From Candidatus Endobugula sertula (lineage in GTDB: Bacteria; Pseudomonadota; Gammaproteobacteria; Pseudomonadales; Cellvibrionaceae), in contig MDLC01000003.1 of NCBI GenBank assembly GCA_001723645.1, positions 62,001-126,000 on the forward strand: a stretch of DNA of 64,000 nt. Direction: 5' to 3'. The notes under the pieces were generated by a model, which saw nothing but the letters and a program-made list of their open reading frames with translations, did no database searches and had not been told where the DNA came from. Below, one piece after another: positions 42,655-50,437 of the stretch (position 1 is its first letter; every line of letters begins with the position of its first letter). The position numbers were made by a program, and so were the translations under genes.

Positions 42655-42680
42655 TATATTCGGCAAACCGTTAAAGTCAA
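42653..42680 (-). promoter_or_regulatory. Promoter of mraZ and the dcw cluster
   Basis: On the minus strand TTGACT (42675-42680) and TATAGT (42653-42658) are 16 bases apart. The -10 element lies right at the first GTGG repeat. A TATAAT sequence a few bases further in is also present but lacks a spaced -35. Confidence 0.6.
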
Positions 42681-42783
42681 GTAAAGTTGTCGCGAAAAAC
42701 ATCAAAAAATAGGTTATTTGTTGCTATATTTTCAGAAAAAGGTAATAGAAAAGGTGGGGAAAAAAGTTAATCGATAATAAACA

Positions 42784-42836
42784 AACACATAAAAACAATA
42801 GTTAAAGTAACACTTTAACTATTGTTTTTATGTGTT
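42784..42836. repeat. Perfect 25-bp inverted repeat next to rnpB
   Basis: Two 25-base arms with a 3-base loop form a perfect hairpin of AT-rich sequence, 41 bases beyond the rnpB 3-prime end and about 120 bases before the dcw promoter. It could be the rnpB terminator (weak T tract TTTGTTTATT on the minus strand follows the stem), a cruciform or a small mobile repeat. Confidence 0.55.
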
Positions 42837-42877
42837 AAAAAAGAAGTTTTTAAGACTATAACGTCATATAGGTAAGC

Positions 42878-43244
42878 TTGGAGTCAGCCTATAAGCCGGG
42901 TTCTGTCGAGGACAATCATTCATCTACGGTGAGCGTCACCACACACCTCTAGCGATCTACCCGAATCCAGCGCGGGTCGCGCCAAAGGATTCCTATTTGA
43001 TCTTGCTCCGAACGGGGTTTGCCGTGCCACATGCTGTTACCAGTTGCGCGGTGCGCTCTTACCACACCATTTCACCCTTACCTTCCACACAAAGTTTCAG
43101 GCGGTTTATTTTCTGCTGCACTTTCCGTAGGCTCACGCCCCCCAGACGTTATCTGGCGTTCTACCCTATGGAGCCCGGACTTTCCTCTTGACATAAATAA
43201 AAAACACTCATATCTATAGCCAAGCGATTGCCGAACCAACTCCA
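42878..43244 (-). ncRNA. rnpB: RNase P RNA, bacterial type A
   Basis: The minus-strand RNA, about 367 bases, is the catalytic subunit that trims the 5-prime leader of tRNA precursors. Universal core elements are all readable: GAGGAAAGTCCGGGC near the start, GCCAGATAACGTCTGGGGG (P5/P7 region), the AGGGTGAAA- and GTAAGAGCGCACCG elements, and ACAGAACCCGGCTTA near the end. P1 can be paired: GGAGTTGG at the 5-prime end (43236-43243) with CTGACTCC at the 3-prime end (42880-42887), using two G-U pairs. The size matches type A RNAs (about 350-400). A weak promoter (TTGTTT, 17 bases, TATCGT) may lie upstream. Ends are estimates within a few bases. Confidence 0.95.
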
Positions 43245-43449
43245 GTGTGTAACGATACTACCCAGGAGGATTAAAAACAAGCACCTTACCACGTATTTAT
43301 TGACTAGGTGATTGATGTAACCCCAAGCTAGTGATAAAGTTGAAAACATTGAGGTTAACGATGATTGGCCAAGTATGTAAATTCATTTATAAAACAACGG
43401 CATAACCATCAGTGAGTATTTAGTTAGTGTGACTAACACTACCCTGAAC

Positions 43450-43962
43450 ATGACTATAATAATTATGAAAACAATCGATACCGTAGAAATTATTAACAAC
43501 AAACATCACTCAAAAGCGACTGGCGCTCTATTCCTTTTGGACGCAAACCAGAAACTAGTACAAATATATTTCGTCGATGGTGAAATGGTATCCATAAAAA
43601 GCCGTAATATCAGCGGTAGAGATGTCATTAAAAGCCTTGTCAATATGAAGCCCGTCAAATTTCAATTTCATGATGGAGCAGAAACGCGTATACACGATAA
43701 CTTACCTAGTACAAGTTCTATCATTAATAGCATCGCGAATGCCAAAAATGAATACGCGCAGACACAATTACTAACCGATCATATTGAAAAACGGGCAAGA
43801 GAACTGTTTATCAATTATGTAGGCCCTATCGCAGATGTTATTTTCGAGGAACAAATAGAAAAAAGCGCCTCTGTCGACAGTTTAATACAAACATTATCCT
43901 CATACATTGATAACTCCAAAGATAAACAGGAATTCATCAATTCCTTAAAAACGATTATCTAA
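43450..43962 (+). CDS. DUF4388-like (PATAN-type) protein with C-terminal helical domain
   Basis: About 170 residues. The N-terminal half has ATGALFLLDANQKLVQIYFVDGEMVSIKSRN and GRDVIKSLVNMKPVKFQFHDGAETRI, read as blocks, which is the pattern of DUF4388/PATAN domains found on response regulators and gliding or exopolysaccharide regulators. The C-terminal half, ELFINYVGPIADVIFEEQI plus a helical tail, resembles the small domain in proteins that pair with such regulators. There is no receiver domain here. It converges on rsmI with a 9-base gap. A GTG at 43429 and an ATG at 43465 are alternative starts; none has a good ribosome binding site. Function not known. Confidence 0.6.
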   Translation: MTIIIMKTIDTVEIINNKHHSKATGALFLLDANQKLVQIYFVDGEMVSIKSRNISGRDVIKSLVNMKPVKFQFHDGAETRIHDNLPSTSSIINSIANAKNEYAQTQLLTDHIEKRARELFINYVGPIADVIFEEQIEKSASVDSLIQTLSSYIDNSKDKQEFINSLKTII

Positions 43963-43971
43963 ATTAAGAGT

Positions 43972-44829
43972 CTAACTGTCAGATTGCCTATCCAGCGCCC
44001 ATTGATACAAGTCCCTCTTTTTTAGGCTGGTAAATTTTGCAGCAATCGAGGCAGCCTGCGTTACGGGCAATTCCTCTAACAATATACCCATAAGACGTTC
44101 TGTTTCTGAACTAATCACCTGATCAGAATCATCAAATTCCCACCCCTTTAACAATAAGACAAATTCTCCCCTGCGCTGGTTATCATCCGCTTTAATGGTA
44201 TCAATCACGTCTTTAATTTTACCTGTCAGTAATGTCTCATAGGTTTTGGTCAGCTCTCTAGCAATAACAATATGTCGACCATCCCCCAAAATACGTTGAA
44301 TGTCAGCTAAAGAATCCAGTAGACGGTGAGGAGATTCGTACAAAACAATCGTTCTTAACTCACGCTTTAATTTCTTTAACGCCTGAATCCTCGCTGAGGT
44401 TTTAGCGGGCAAAAAGCCCTCAAAAATAAACTGATTTGACGGCAGTCCAGATACCGAAAGTGCGGCAATCAATGCACAGGCACCAGGAATAGGAACAACA
44501 GCTACTCCAGACTGCCTCGACATACTTACCAGCTTATATCCAGGATCTGATATTAAGGGGGTTCCTGCATCCGAAATCAATGCTACAGATTGCCCCTGAT
44601 ACAAAATATTCAGTATTTTTTGTAGGCACTGTTCGTTGCTATAGTCGTGGTAGGCAATAACTTTTGTAGAAACACCAAAATATTGTAGCAACTTGGCACT
44701 ATGACGGGTATCCTCAGCAGCAATGATGTCAACCATTTGAAGTACATCCACCGCTCGCGGTACCATATCATTTAAATTACCAATAGGTGTTGCTACCACA
44801 TATAGTGTGCCAAAAGTACAATCTGTCAT
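43972..44829 (-). CDS. rsmI: 16S rRNA (cytidine1402-2'-O)-methyltransferase RsmI
   Basis: The 285-residue SAM enzyme methylates the ribose of C1402, complementing RsmH. It has GTLYVVATPIGNLNDMVPRAVDVL, AEDTRHSAKLLQYF, SDAGTPLISDPGYKLV, PIPGACALIAALSVSGLPSNQF and LYESPHRLLDSL, all diagnostic as blocks. It is divergent from lpoA with a 27-base gap, the same arrangement as in E. coli (rsmI/lpoA). Confidence 0.97.
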   Translation of the reverse strand: MTDCTFGTLYVVATPIGNLNDMVPRAVDVLQMVDIIAAEDTRHSAKLLQYFGVSTKVIAYHDYSNEQCLQKILNILYQGQSVALISDAGTPLISDPGYKLVSMSRQSGVAVVPIPGACALIAALSVSGLPSNQFIFEGFLPAKTSARIQALKKLKRELRTIVLYESPHRLLDSLADIQRILGDGRHIVIARELTKTYETLLTGKIKDVIDTIKADDNQRRGEFVLLLKGWEFDDSDQVISSETERLMGILLEELPVTQAASIAAKFTSLKKRDLYQWALDRQSDS

Positions 44830-44856
44830 AACCAGCTATGCCCAAGAGAATCATTG

Positions 44857-46743
44857 ATGCCATTGAGACCTATTTTACACAAGATCACTAACCAACACTG
44901 GATTGCTTTGATTATTTTGTTACTCACTGTTAGCGGCTGTACAGTGCTACTCCAGCAAACCAATAGTACTCCATCGACACCCCAACAGGACACCGTCGAA
45001 TTATTGATTCAAGAAGCAGCACAAGCACAGCAGTTAGAACCACCGGAAAGAGAACAGCGACTTATCGATATCTCCGAGCGTTTACTGACTATCAGCGAAC
45101 TGGCAAAAGCCAAAAAGCTTATTTCTCCAATCAGTAGCCACTCACTAGACGATGCAAGTTATATTCGCTACATCATAATTGCCAGCCGCATCCATATCAC
45201 AGACCACTCTTTGTTCAAAGCTGGGGAATTGTTAAATGAGCCTCGCCTAGAAAATTTGCTGGATCAATTAACTATTGACCAACAGAAACAATTACACCAA
45301 TCCAAAGCTGAATTATATAATCAAACTGGCAATATTCTCGACAGTTTAAATGAACGAATTATATTAGGCACATTACTATCGGAAACCGACGCGACAAGTA
45401 ATAACAATAACGCTATATGGCAACAGTTATCCAATTTTACGTATACCGAACTGGAAGAACTTATCAACAAAGCCAACAATACTGTTTTAAAAGGTTGGTT
45501 TGAATTGGCTCGAACCAGCAAAACCTATCAAGGAACACTGGAATCACAAAGTGCCGCCATTGGTGCCTGGATAGCCGCTAATCCAAATCACCCAGCCAGC
45601 CAACAGCTCCCTTCTGATTTAACATTATTACAACACCTTATCCAATCACGCCCCAACAACATCGCTTTATTTTTACCACTAGAAGGAAAACTCGCAAAAG
45701 CAGGTAAGGCAATTCAAGATGGCTTTCTAGCCGCCTATTATCGTAGTCATAATGAATTCCAACAGCCACAAATACCTGTTATCAAGCTTTATGATACCAG
45801 TTCAAAAGATATTAATACGCTATATGATGAAGCCGTGTTCAATGGGGCAGAAATCATTATAGGCCCATTAGAAAAAACCAAGGTTCAAAAACTACAACAA
45901 CGACAGGATCTACCCATCACAACATTAGCGCTTAATTACTCAGAAACCATTCACTATGATGAAACTAGGCCATTTTACCAATTTGGCCTATCTCTAGAAG
46001 ACGAAACTATACAAGTTGCTGATAGAGCATGGTTGGAGGGACACCGACAAGCATTGATCATCTCTTCTGACACCAAGTGGGGCCAGCGTACAGCCCGCGC
46101 CTTTATACAGCGCTGGCAAAAGTACGAAGGCACTATCGTCACACACAGCCACTTAGATAATACCAGTAGTTATTCTGAAACCATCGAAAATATATTACAT
46201 ATTGATCAAAGTAAACGTCGGGCCTTCCAACTAAGAAAGCTATTTGGTCGCCCCTTTGAATTCGAAGCTCGACGCCGTTCAGATATAGACATGATATTTT
46301 TAGTGGTCCACTCACGAGAAGGCCAACAAATTAAACCAACACTTAATTTTTACTATGCAGGTAATATTCCTGTCTATGCCACCAGCCAAATATATTCCAG
46401 TACCAACACCATAGATAAAAACCGTGATCTCAATAAAATCCGTTTAACCACCCCGCCCTGGACTCTCAATCAATCTGTCGATGAGAAAAAACTCATTGAA
46501 CAATATTTAAAAATCAAACCAGGTTACGAACGCTTATACGCTTTGGGCGTAGACAGTTTCCTACTATATCCCCGTTTAAAACAGCTCTACCAGATGAAAG
46601 AACAACAACTTTACGGCGCTACAGGAAAGCTCAGCATCGCCCCCAATAAACATGTATTGAGGAAACAACTATGGGCAGAGATTCATAAAGGTGAACTACG
46701 CCCACTAAGAACCCTCACTCTGTCTAATGACAATACTTTATAA
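44857..46743 (+). CDS. lpoA: Penicillin-binding protein activator LpoA
   Basis: The 628-residue outer-membrane lipoprotein reaches through the periplasm to stimulate PBP1A. A signal peptide with lipobox VSGC (Cys at about residue 28) is followed by a helical N-terminal TPR-like domain and a C-terminal periplasmic-binding-protein fold with NIALFLPLEGKLAKAGKAIQDGFLAAYY and IIGPLEKTKVQKL. It overlaps yraN by 17 bases. The first codon of the open frame is a TTG; ATG at 44857 is the natural start. Confidence 0.94.
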   Translation: MPLRPILHKITNQHWIALIILLLTVSGCTVLLQQTNSTPSTPQQDTVELLIQEAAQAQQLEPPEREQRLIDISERLLTISELAKAKKLISPISSHSLDDASYIRYIIIASRIHITDHSLFKAGELLNEPRLENLLDQLTIDQQKQLHQSKAELYNQTGNILDSLNERIILGTLLSETDATSNNNNAIWQQLSNFTYTELEELINKANNTVLKGWFELARTSKTYQGTLESQSAAIGAWIAANPNHPASQQLPSDLTLLQHLIQSRPNNIALFLPLEGKLAKAGKAIQDGFLAAYYRSHNEFQQPQIPVIKLYDTSSKDINTLYDEAVFNGAEIIIGPLEKTKVQKLQQRQDLPITTLALNYSETIHYDETRPFYQFGLSLEDETIQVADRAWLEGHRQALIISSDTKWGQRTARAFIQRWQKYEGTIVTHSHLDNTSSYSETIENILHIDQSKRRAFQLRKLFGRPFEFEARRRSDIDMIFLVVHSREGQQIKPTLNFYYAGNIPVYATSQIYSSTNTIDKNRDLNKIRLTTPPWTLNQSVDEKKLIEQYLKIKPGYERLYALGVDSFLLYPRLKQLYQMKEQQLYGATGKLSIAPNKHVLRKQLWAEIHKGELRPLRTLTLSNDNTL

Positions 46744-47155
46744 TACACTAAAAAAATACGTAAAAGAGACTTTACCATTGTTTCAGGGAATACAGGGCAA
46801 ACAAAATGCACAACGCATTGGTAAACAAGCCGAAATAAGCGCTAAATGCTATCTTGAACAGCAAGGTCTGGTGCTTATTAGTGAAAACTATTCCTGTAAG
46901 CTGGGAGAAATTGACCTCATAATGGATGATGCTGACCAAGTCGTTTTTATAGAAGTCAAATACCGAAAAAGTGCATCCTATGGTTCAAGTATAGAAATGG
47001 TTAACCCGAGAAAACAAAAGAAAATCATTCTGACGGCTCGTCACTACCTGCATCAACACCACCTCACTGAAACCATTAGCAGCCGCTTTGATATTATCGG
47101 TATCGTGCCAAATCAACCTATCCAATGGCTTAAAAACGCCTTTTATAGCGAGTGA
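46727..47155 (+). CDS. yraN: UPF0102 endonuclease-like protein YraN
   Basis: The 142-residue protein has the conserved UPF0102 motifs RIGKQAEISAKCYLEQQGL and GEIDLIMDDADQVVFIEVKYRKSASYGSS, which form a restriction-endonuclease-like core (E..D...ExK). Its cellular role is not established. It is translationally linked to lpoA (overlap) and followed by diaA, as in E. coli. Confidence 0.9.
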   Translation: MTILYNTLKKYVKETLPLFQGIQGKQNAQRIGKQAEISAKCYLEQQGLVLISENYSCKLGEIDLIMDDADQVVFIEVKYRKSASYGSSIEMVNPRKQKKIILTARHYLHQHHLTETISSRFDIIGIVPNQPIQWLKNAFYSE

Positions 47156-47167
47156 GAAAGATACAAT

Positions 47168-47761
47168 ATGTTAGAAGAGCGTACCTATAAAATATTTCAG
47201 CACAGCATTGAAGCTAAGATGAAGACTGGAGAAGTTTTGTTACCCCACATTGTAAGCGCCAGCCAGGTTTTAGTTCAAAGCCTACTCTCAGAGGGGAAAA
47301 TTTTAATATGCGGTAATGGTCCTTCTGCAGCATTAGCACAGATATTGACTAACCAGTTAATCAACCGCTTTGAAAGGGAACGTCCAAGCTTGCCCGCTAT
47401 TGTCCTAGGTTGCGACTTAACCAATGCTACCGCTATTGCTTATGAAAGCAGCTTTAATGAAATTTTTGCCAAAGAAATTCGAGCCTTAGGCTCTGCTGGC
47501 GATACGCTTGTGATCATCTCATCCAGCGGCAATCCATCTAACCTTATTCAGGCGATACAAGCGGCACATGAGAGGAGTATGAACGTTATCACACTAACCG
47601 GCAGGGATGGAGGAAATCTTTCATTACTACTTGACGTCGATGATGTAGAATTGCTGGTACCCTTGGATTCACGAGCACGCATTCACGAATTACATTTATT
47701 AAGTATTTTCTGCTTATGTGACCTTATTGATGAACAACTTTTTGGCCCAATAGACGGATAG
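47168..47761 (+). CDS. diaA: DnaA initiator-associating protein DiaA (SIS domain)
   Basis: The 197-residue SIS-domain protein stimulates DnaA assembly at oriC in E. coli. It has KILICGNGPSAALAQILTNQLINRF, LVIISSSGNPSNLIQAI and VITLTGRDGG, and the C-terminal IHELHLLSIFCLCDLIDEQLFG is characteristic of the DiaA/GmhA group. Location between yraN and dolP supports DiaA over the sedoheptulose isomerase GmhA. Confidence 0.88.
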   Translation: MLEERTYKIFQHSIEAKMKTGEVLLPHIVSASQVLVQSLLSEGKILICGNGPSAALAQILTNQLINRFERERPSLPAIVLGCDLTNATAIAYESSFNEIFAKEIRALGSAGDTLVIISSSGNPSNLIQAIQAAHERSMNVITLTGRDGGNLSLLLDVDDVELLVPLDSRARIHELHLLSIFCLCDLIDEQLFGPIDG

Positions 47762-47796
47762 CTCCCTTTAACAAAAGAGTATATAACGAAAACATT

Positions 47797-48372
47797 ATGA
47801 AAAAAGCCTATATTCCTATTCTCACTATTACAAGCATACTTAGTATTTCAAGCTGCACCACTATTTTAGATAAAACAACCAGTGGTCCAATCACGACCGA
47901 TCCAGGCGAAAGAACTTTTGGCACTTATATTGATGATCAACGGCTCGAAATCATTGTAGGCGTTAATCTTAAAAAAGCAGACCCAGCATTAAAAACATCT
48001 CATATTAATGTCACCAGTTTTAACAATATTATTTTACTCACGGGACAAGTCCCTACACCGCAATTAATTGAGCTAGCCACCCAGACATCCAATGCAGTCA
48101 ATATGGTAAGAAAAGTCTACAACGAATTACAGGTAAAGGGTAATACTGCCATGCTGGTACGCACGAATGATACTTGGATAAGCACTAAAGTGAAGACTGC
48201 CTTTATCGCTGATAAAATGATCGATAGTTCGAAAGTCAAAGTCACTGTTGAAGATAGCGTTGTTTACCTAATGGGAAAATTGACTCAGCCAGAAGCAGAC
48301 TATGTATCAAATGTGACAAGCAATATAGCAGGCGTTCAGGAGGTGGTTCGAGTTTTTGAATATATCCATTAA
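47797..48372 (+). CDS. dolP: Outer-membrane lipoprotein with two BON domains, DolP (YraP)
   Basis: The 191-residue lipoprotein has a signal peptide with lipobox SISSC (Cys at about residue 20) and two BON domains, about residues 55-125 (with VTSFNNIILLTGQV) and 130-190 (with VKVTVEDSVVYLMGKL). E. coli DolP lies at division sites in the outer membrane and helps envelope integrity and BAM function. It is last in the lpoA-yraN-diaA-dolP series. Confidence 0.92.
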   Translation: MKKAYIPILTITSILSISSCTTILDKTTSGPITTDPGERTFGTYIDDQRLEIIVGVNLKKADPALKTSHINVTSFNNIILLTGQVPTPQLIELATQTSNAVNMVRKVYNELQVKGNTAMLVRTNDTWISTKVKTAFIADKMIDSSKVKVTVEDSVVYLMGKLTQPEADYVSNVTSNIAGVQEVVRVFEYIH

Positions 48373-48390
48373 AAAACCATAGACGACAGT

Positions 48391-48422
48391 AATACCTATA
48401 AAAAATGCTCTTTATAGGTATT
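48391..48422. terminator. Bidirectional hairpin between dolP and the Yip1-family gene
   Basis: AATACCTATAAA ... TTTATAGGTATT is a 12-bp inverted repeat with an 8-base loop, placed in the 62-base gap between two converging genes. There is no long T tract, so termination strength is uncertain. Confidence 0.45.
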
Positions 48423-48434
48423 ATTGATTAGCTA

Positions 48435-49052
48435 TTAATCAACATAAACTGGGCCAATACCAATGTTCCACAAAATCACTGCAACAACACGCACAACAAC
48501 CATTAGCACCAAGCCTACAGTAACGACCGAACTTGCATATAAGAAAGCCTGCTCTTTGGAGATATTCATTAAAATAGGAATACCTTCATAGACTAGGTAG
48601 ACCGCATAAGCACCCGCTATACCGGTTGCAATAGCATTGACCCAAATGTCAGGGTAAATACCAAAAATGCCTGCGAGAAACACAGGTGTAGTAATATACA
48701 CCGCCAGAGCCGTACCTTCATAGTGACGTTTTTCATCAGAGTCTTTCACACCATAAGTTTTGGCCATAAAATTAATGAACTCGCCTAAAAGAAAAACACC
48801 AATCAATAATGCAAAGTAGGTTAAGCCACATAACTCCATAGCACTTAATACTGTCAGCTTAATGGGCTCACCACCACCAACAGACCACCCTACCTGAGTA
48901 ACACCTATAAAAAAAGCAACCGCGGGAATTAATGCTAGCAATGGCACATGGCTGAAAAATACCTGCTGGAACGAATGCTTCTCACTGCGAATGGCTTTCC
49001 ATTCACTGTCAGGGTGTAACATAATACCAAGTGTATGTTCTAGAAAAGCCAT
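48435..49052 (-). CDS. Yip1 family inner-membrane protein
   Basis: The 205-residue protein starts with a cytoplasmic segment and has about five hydrophobic helices (first near residues 34-52). The N-terminal phrase HTLGIMLHPDSEWKAIRSEKHS matches the bacterial Yip1/DUF1282 family, in which a 'P..W..I' motif precedes the membrane part. Its function in bacteria is not known. It follows sspB by about 180 bases and probably has its own promoter. Confidence 0.8.
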   Translation of the reverse strand: MAFLEHTLGIMLHPDSEWKAIRSEKHSFQQVFFSHVPLLALIPAVAFFIGVTQVGWSVGGGEPIKLTVLSAMELCGLTYFALLIGVFLLGEFINFMAKTYGVKDSDEKRHYEGTALAVYITTPVFLAGIFGIYPDIWVNAIATGIAGAYAVYLVYEGIPILMNISKEQAFLYASSVVTVGLVLMVVVRVVAVILWNIGIGPVYVD

Positions 49053-49235
49053 AAAAATGGACTCCTATGTGTAGTTTTTGGATTCTTATTATTGTTTTAC
49101 TGCACGCTAAGTATTAATGACATTGAACAATATCACCAATAAATATTTGGTATTAAAAAGATTTTTTAATACTTTTCTCGAATAAAAAAGTATTATTTTT
49201 TATGTATTAGACCACCCAATATCTAAAATAGATCT

Positions 49236-49643
49236 CTATTTAACTACTTTCAGACTAGGGCGACTCTTTTGCTGAGACTTATGAGGCGTTGGCTTAATCG
49301 GTGGCGGAGTCTCAGGGTCAATTTCTGCCTCAAAGATCATGCCCTGCTGATTTTCTTTGGCATAAATACCCATAATAGCAGCACAAGGCACAAAAATATC
49401 TGTTGGAACACCGCCAAAACGGGCGCTAAAGCACAGACTATCATCGTTCATCACAAAATCATTCACCGCGGTCGGAGAAATATTAAGCACAATCTGGCCG
49501 TCAGAATTAATATAATCCTGAGGAACTAATACCTGATCATGTAAAGTATTAACTAACAGATATGGTGTACATCGGTTATCTACAATCCAATCATATAAGG
49601 CACGCACTAAGTAAGGCCTACTAGACGTCATCGACATAGTCAA
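49236..49643 (-). CDS. sspB: ClpXP adaptor / stringent starvation protein B
   Basis: The 135-residue adaptor carries ssrA-tagged proteins to ClpXP. The N-terminal RPYLVRALYDWIVDNRCTPYLLV, the FSARFGGVPTDIFVPCAAIMGIYAKENQQGM region and the C-terminal ClpX-binding tail SRPSLKVVK are conserved. The Pro/Lys-rich linker between domain and tail is typical. It follows sspA by 48 bases. Confidence 0.96.
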   Translation of the reverse strand: MTMSMTSSRPYLVRALYDWIVDNRCTPYLLVNTLHDQVLVPQDYINSDGQIVLNISPTAVNDFVMNDDSLCFSARFGGVPTDIFVPCAAIMGIYAKENQQGMIFEAEIDPETPPPIKPTPHKSQQKSRPSLKVVK

Positions 49644-49691
49644 AACCAGTATTCTCTATTTACATCTCTCAGACTAATCACTAGGTACAGG

Positions 49692-50324
49692 TCAAACCTG
49701 CATGTCACGCTCTTGCTCTGTTAGGCTCTCTTGAAAAGTTTCACGAACAAAAAGCCGCTCCATATACTCAAATAACGGCTTTGTCTGACGACTATTTGGT
49801 AACTTGATGCCAAAGTGCTCAAGACGCCATAGAACTGGAGCGAGACAGCAATCAACCAGAGTAAATTCGTCACTCATAAAAAATGACTTCTCTGCAAAAA
49901 TTGGAGCAACAGTCGTTAAACTTTCTCTAAGCCCTTTAGCCGCCTTCGCCACTGCATCTTTATTTTTTGCGGTAGCGATAGTATCAACCAACGGAGACCA
50001 ATCTTTTTCAATACGATGCATCCATAAACGACTTTGTGCGCGAGTTACTGGGTACACGGGTAATAATGGAGGGTGAGGAAAACGTTCATCTAAATACTCC
50101 ATCATGACTTTAGATTCATAAAGCACCAAATCACGATCAAGTAACACAGGTAAAGAATGATAAGGTGTCAATTCTGACACTTCTTCCGTTAACTCATTAG
50201 GGTTGATATCTTCAAGGTCGAAGGTCACTCCCTTTTCCGCTAATACGATTCTGACACGATGACTGTAATGATCCTGAGCATCGGAAAAATACGTCATTGA
50301 TGAGCGTTTAGTAACAACACCCAT
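49692..50324 (-). CDS. sspA: Stringent starvation protein A
   Basis: The 210-residue GST-fold protein binds RNA polymerase and acts in the stationary phase and acid response. It has YFSDAQDHYSHRVRIVLAEKGV, LTPYHSLPVLLDRDLVLYESKVMMEYLDERFPHPPL and FTLVDCCLAPVLWRL, all typical of SspA. It shares the petBC-sspA-sspB order with Pseudomonas. Confidence 0.96.
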   Translation of the reverse strand: MGVVTKRSSMTYFSDAQDHYSHRVRIVLAEKGVTFDLEDINPNELTEEVSELTPYHSLPVLLDRDLVLYESKVMMEYLDERFPHPPLLPVYPVTRAQSRLWMHRIEKDWSPLVDTIATAKNKDAVAKAAKGLRESLTTVAPIFAEKSFFMSDEFTLVDCCLAPVLWRLEHFGIKLPNSRQTKPLFEYMERLFVRETFQESLTEQERDMQV

Positions 50325-50365
50325 TGATTCACCTCACAACTGATTAGAAAGTAATAGTAAGAAAT

Positions 50366-50409
50366 AGGCTTTCTTTTTAGACAATCTGAGAGTTGAAAAA
50401 AGAAAGCCT
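50366..50409. terminator. Inverted repeat between petBC and sspA
   Basis: AGGCTTTCTTTTT and AAAAAGAAAGCCT form 13-bp arms around an 18-base loop, 29 bases beyond the start side of the petBC stop. It is the likely terminator of the petA-petBC transcript, though the T tract lies inside the stem and termination strength is uncertain. Confidence 0.45.
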
Positions 50410-50437
50410 GCGGATTCTAACACAAAATAGAACCGAA

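Noticed and set aside
42997-43219. Short plus-strand frames over the RNase P RNA
   Set aside because: The region is fully explained by the conserved rnpB structure on the minus strand.
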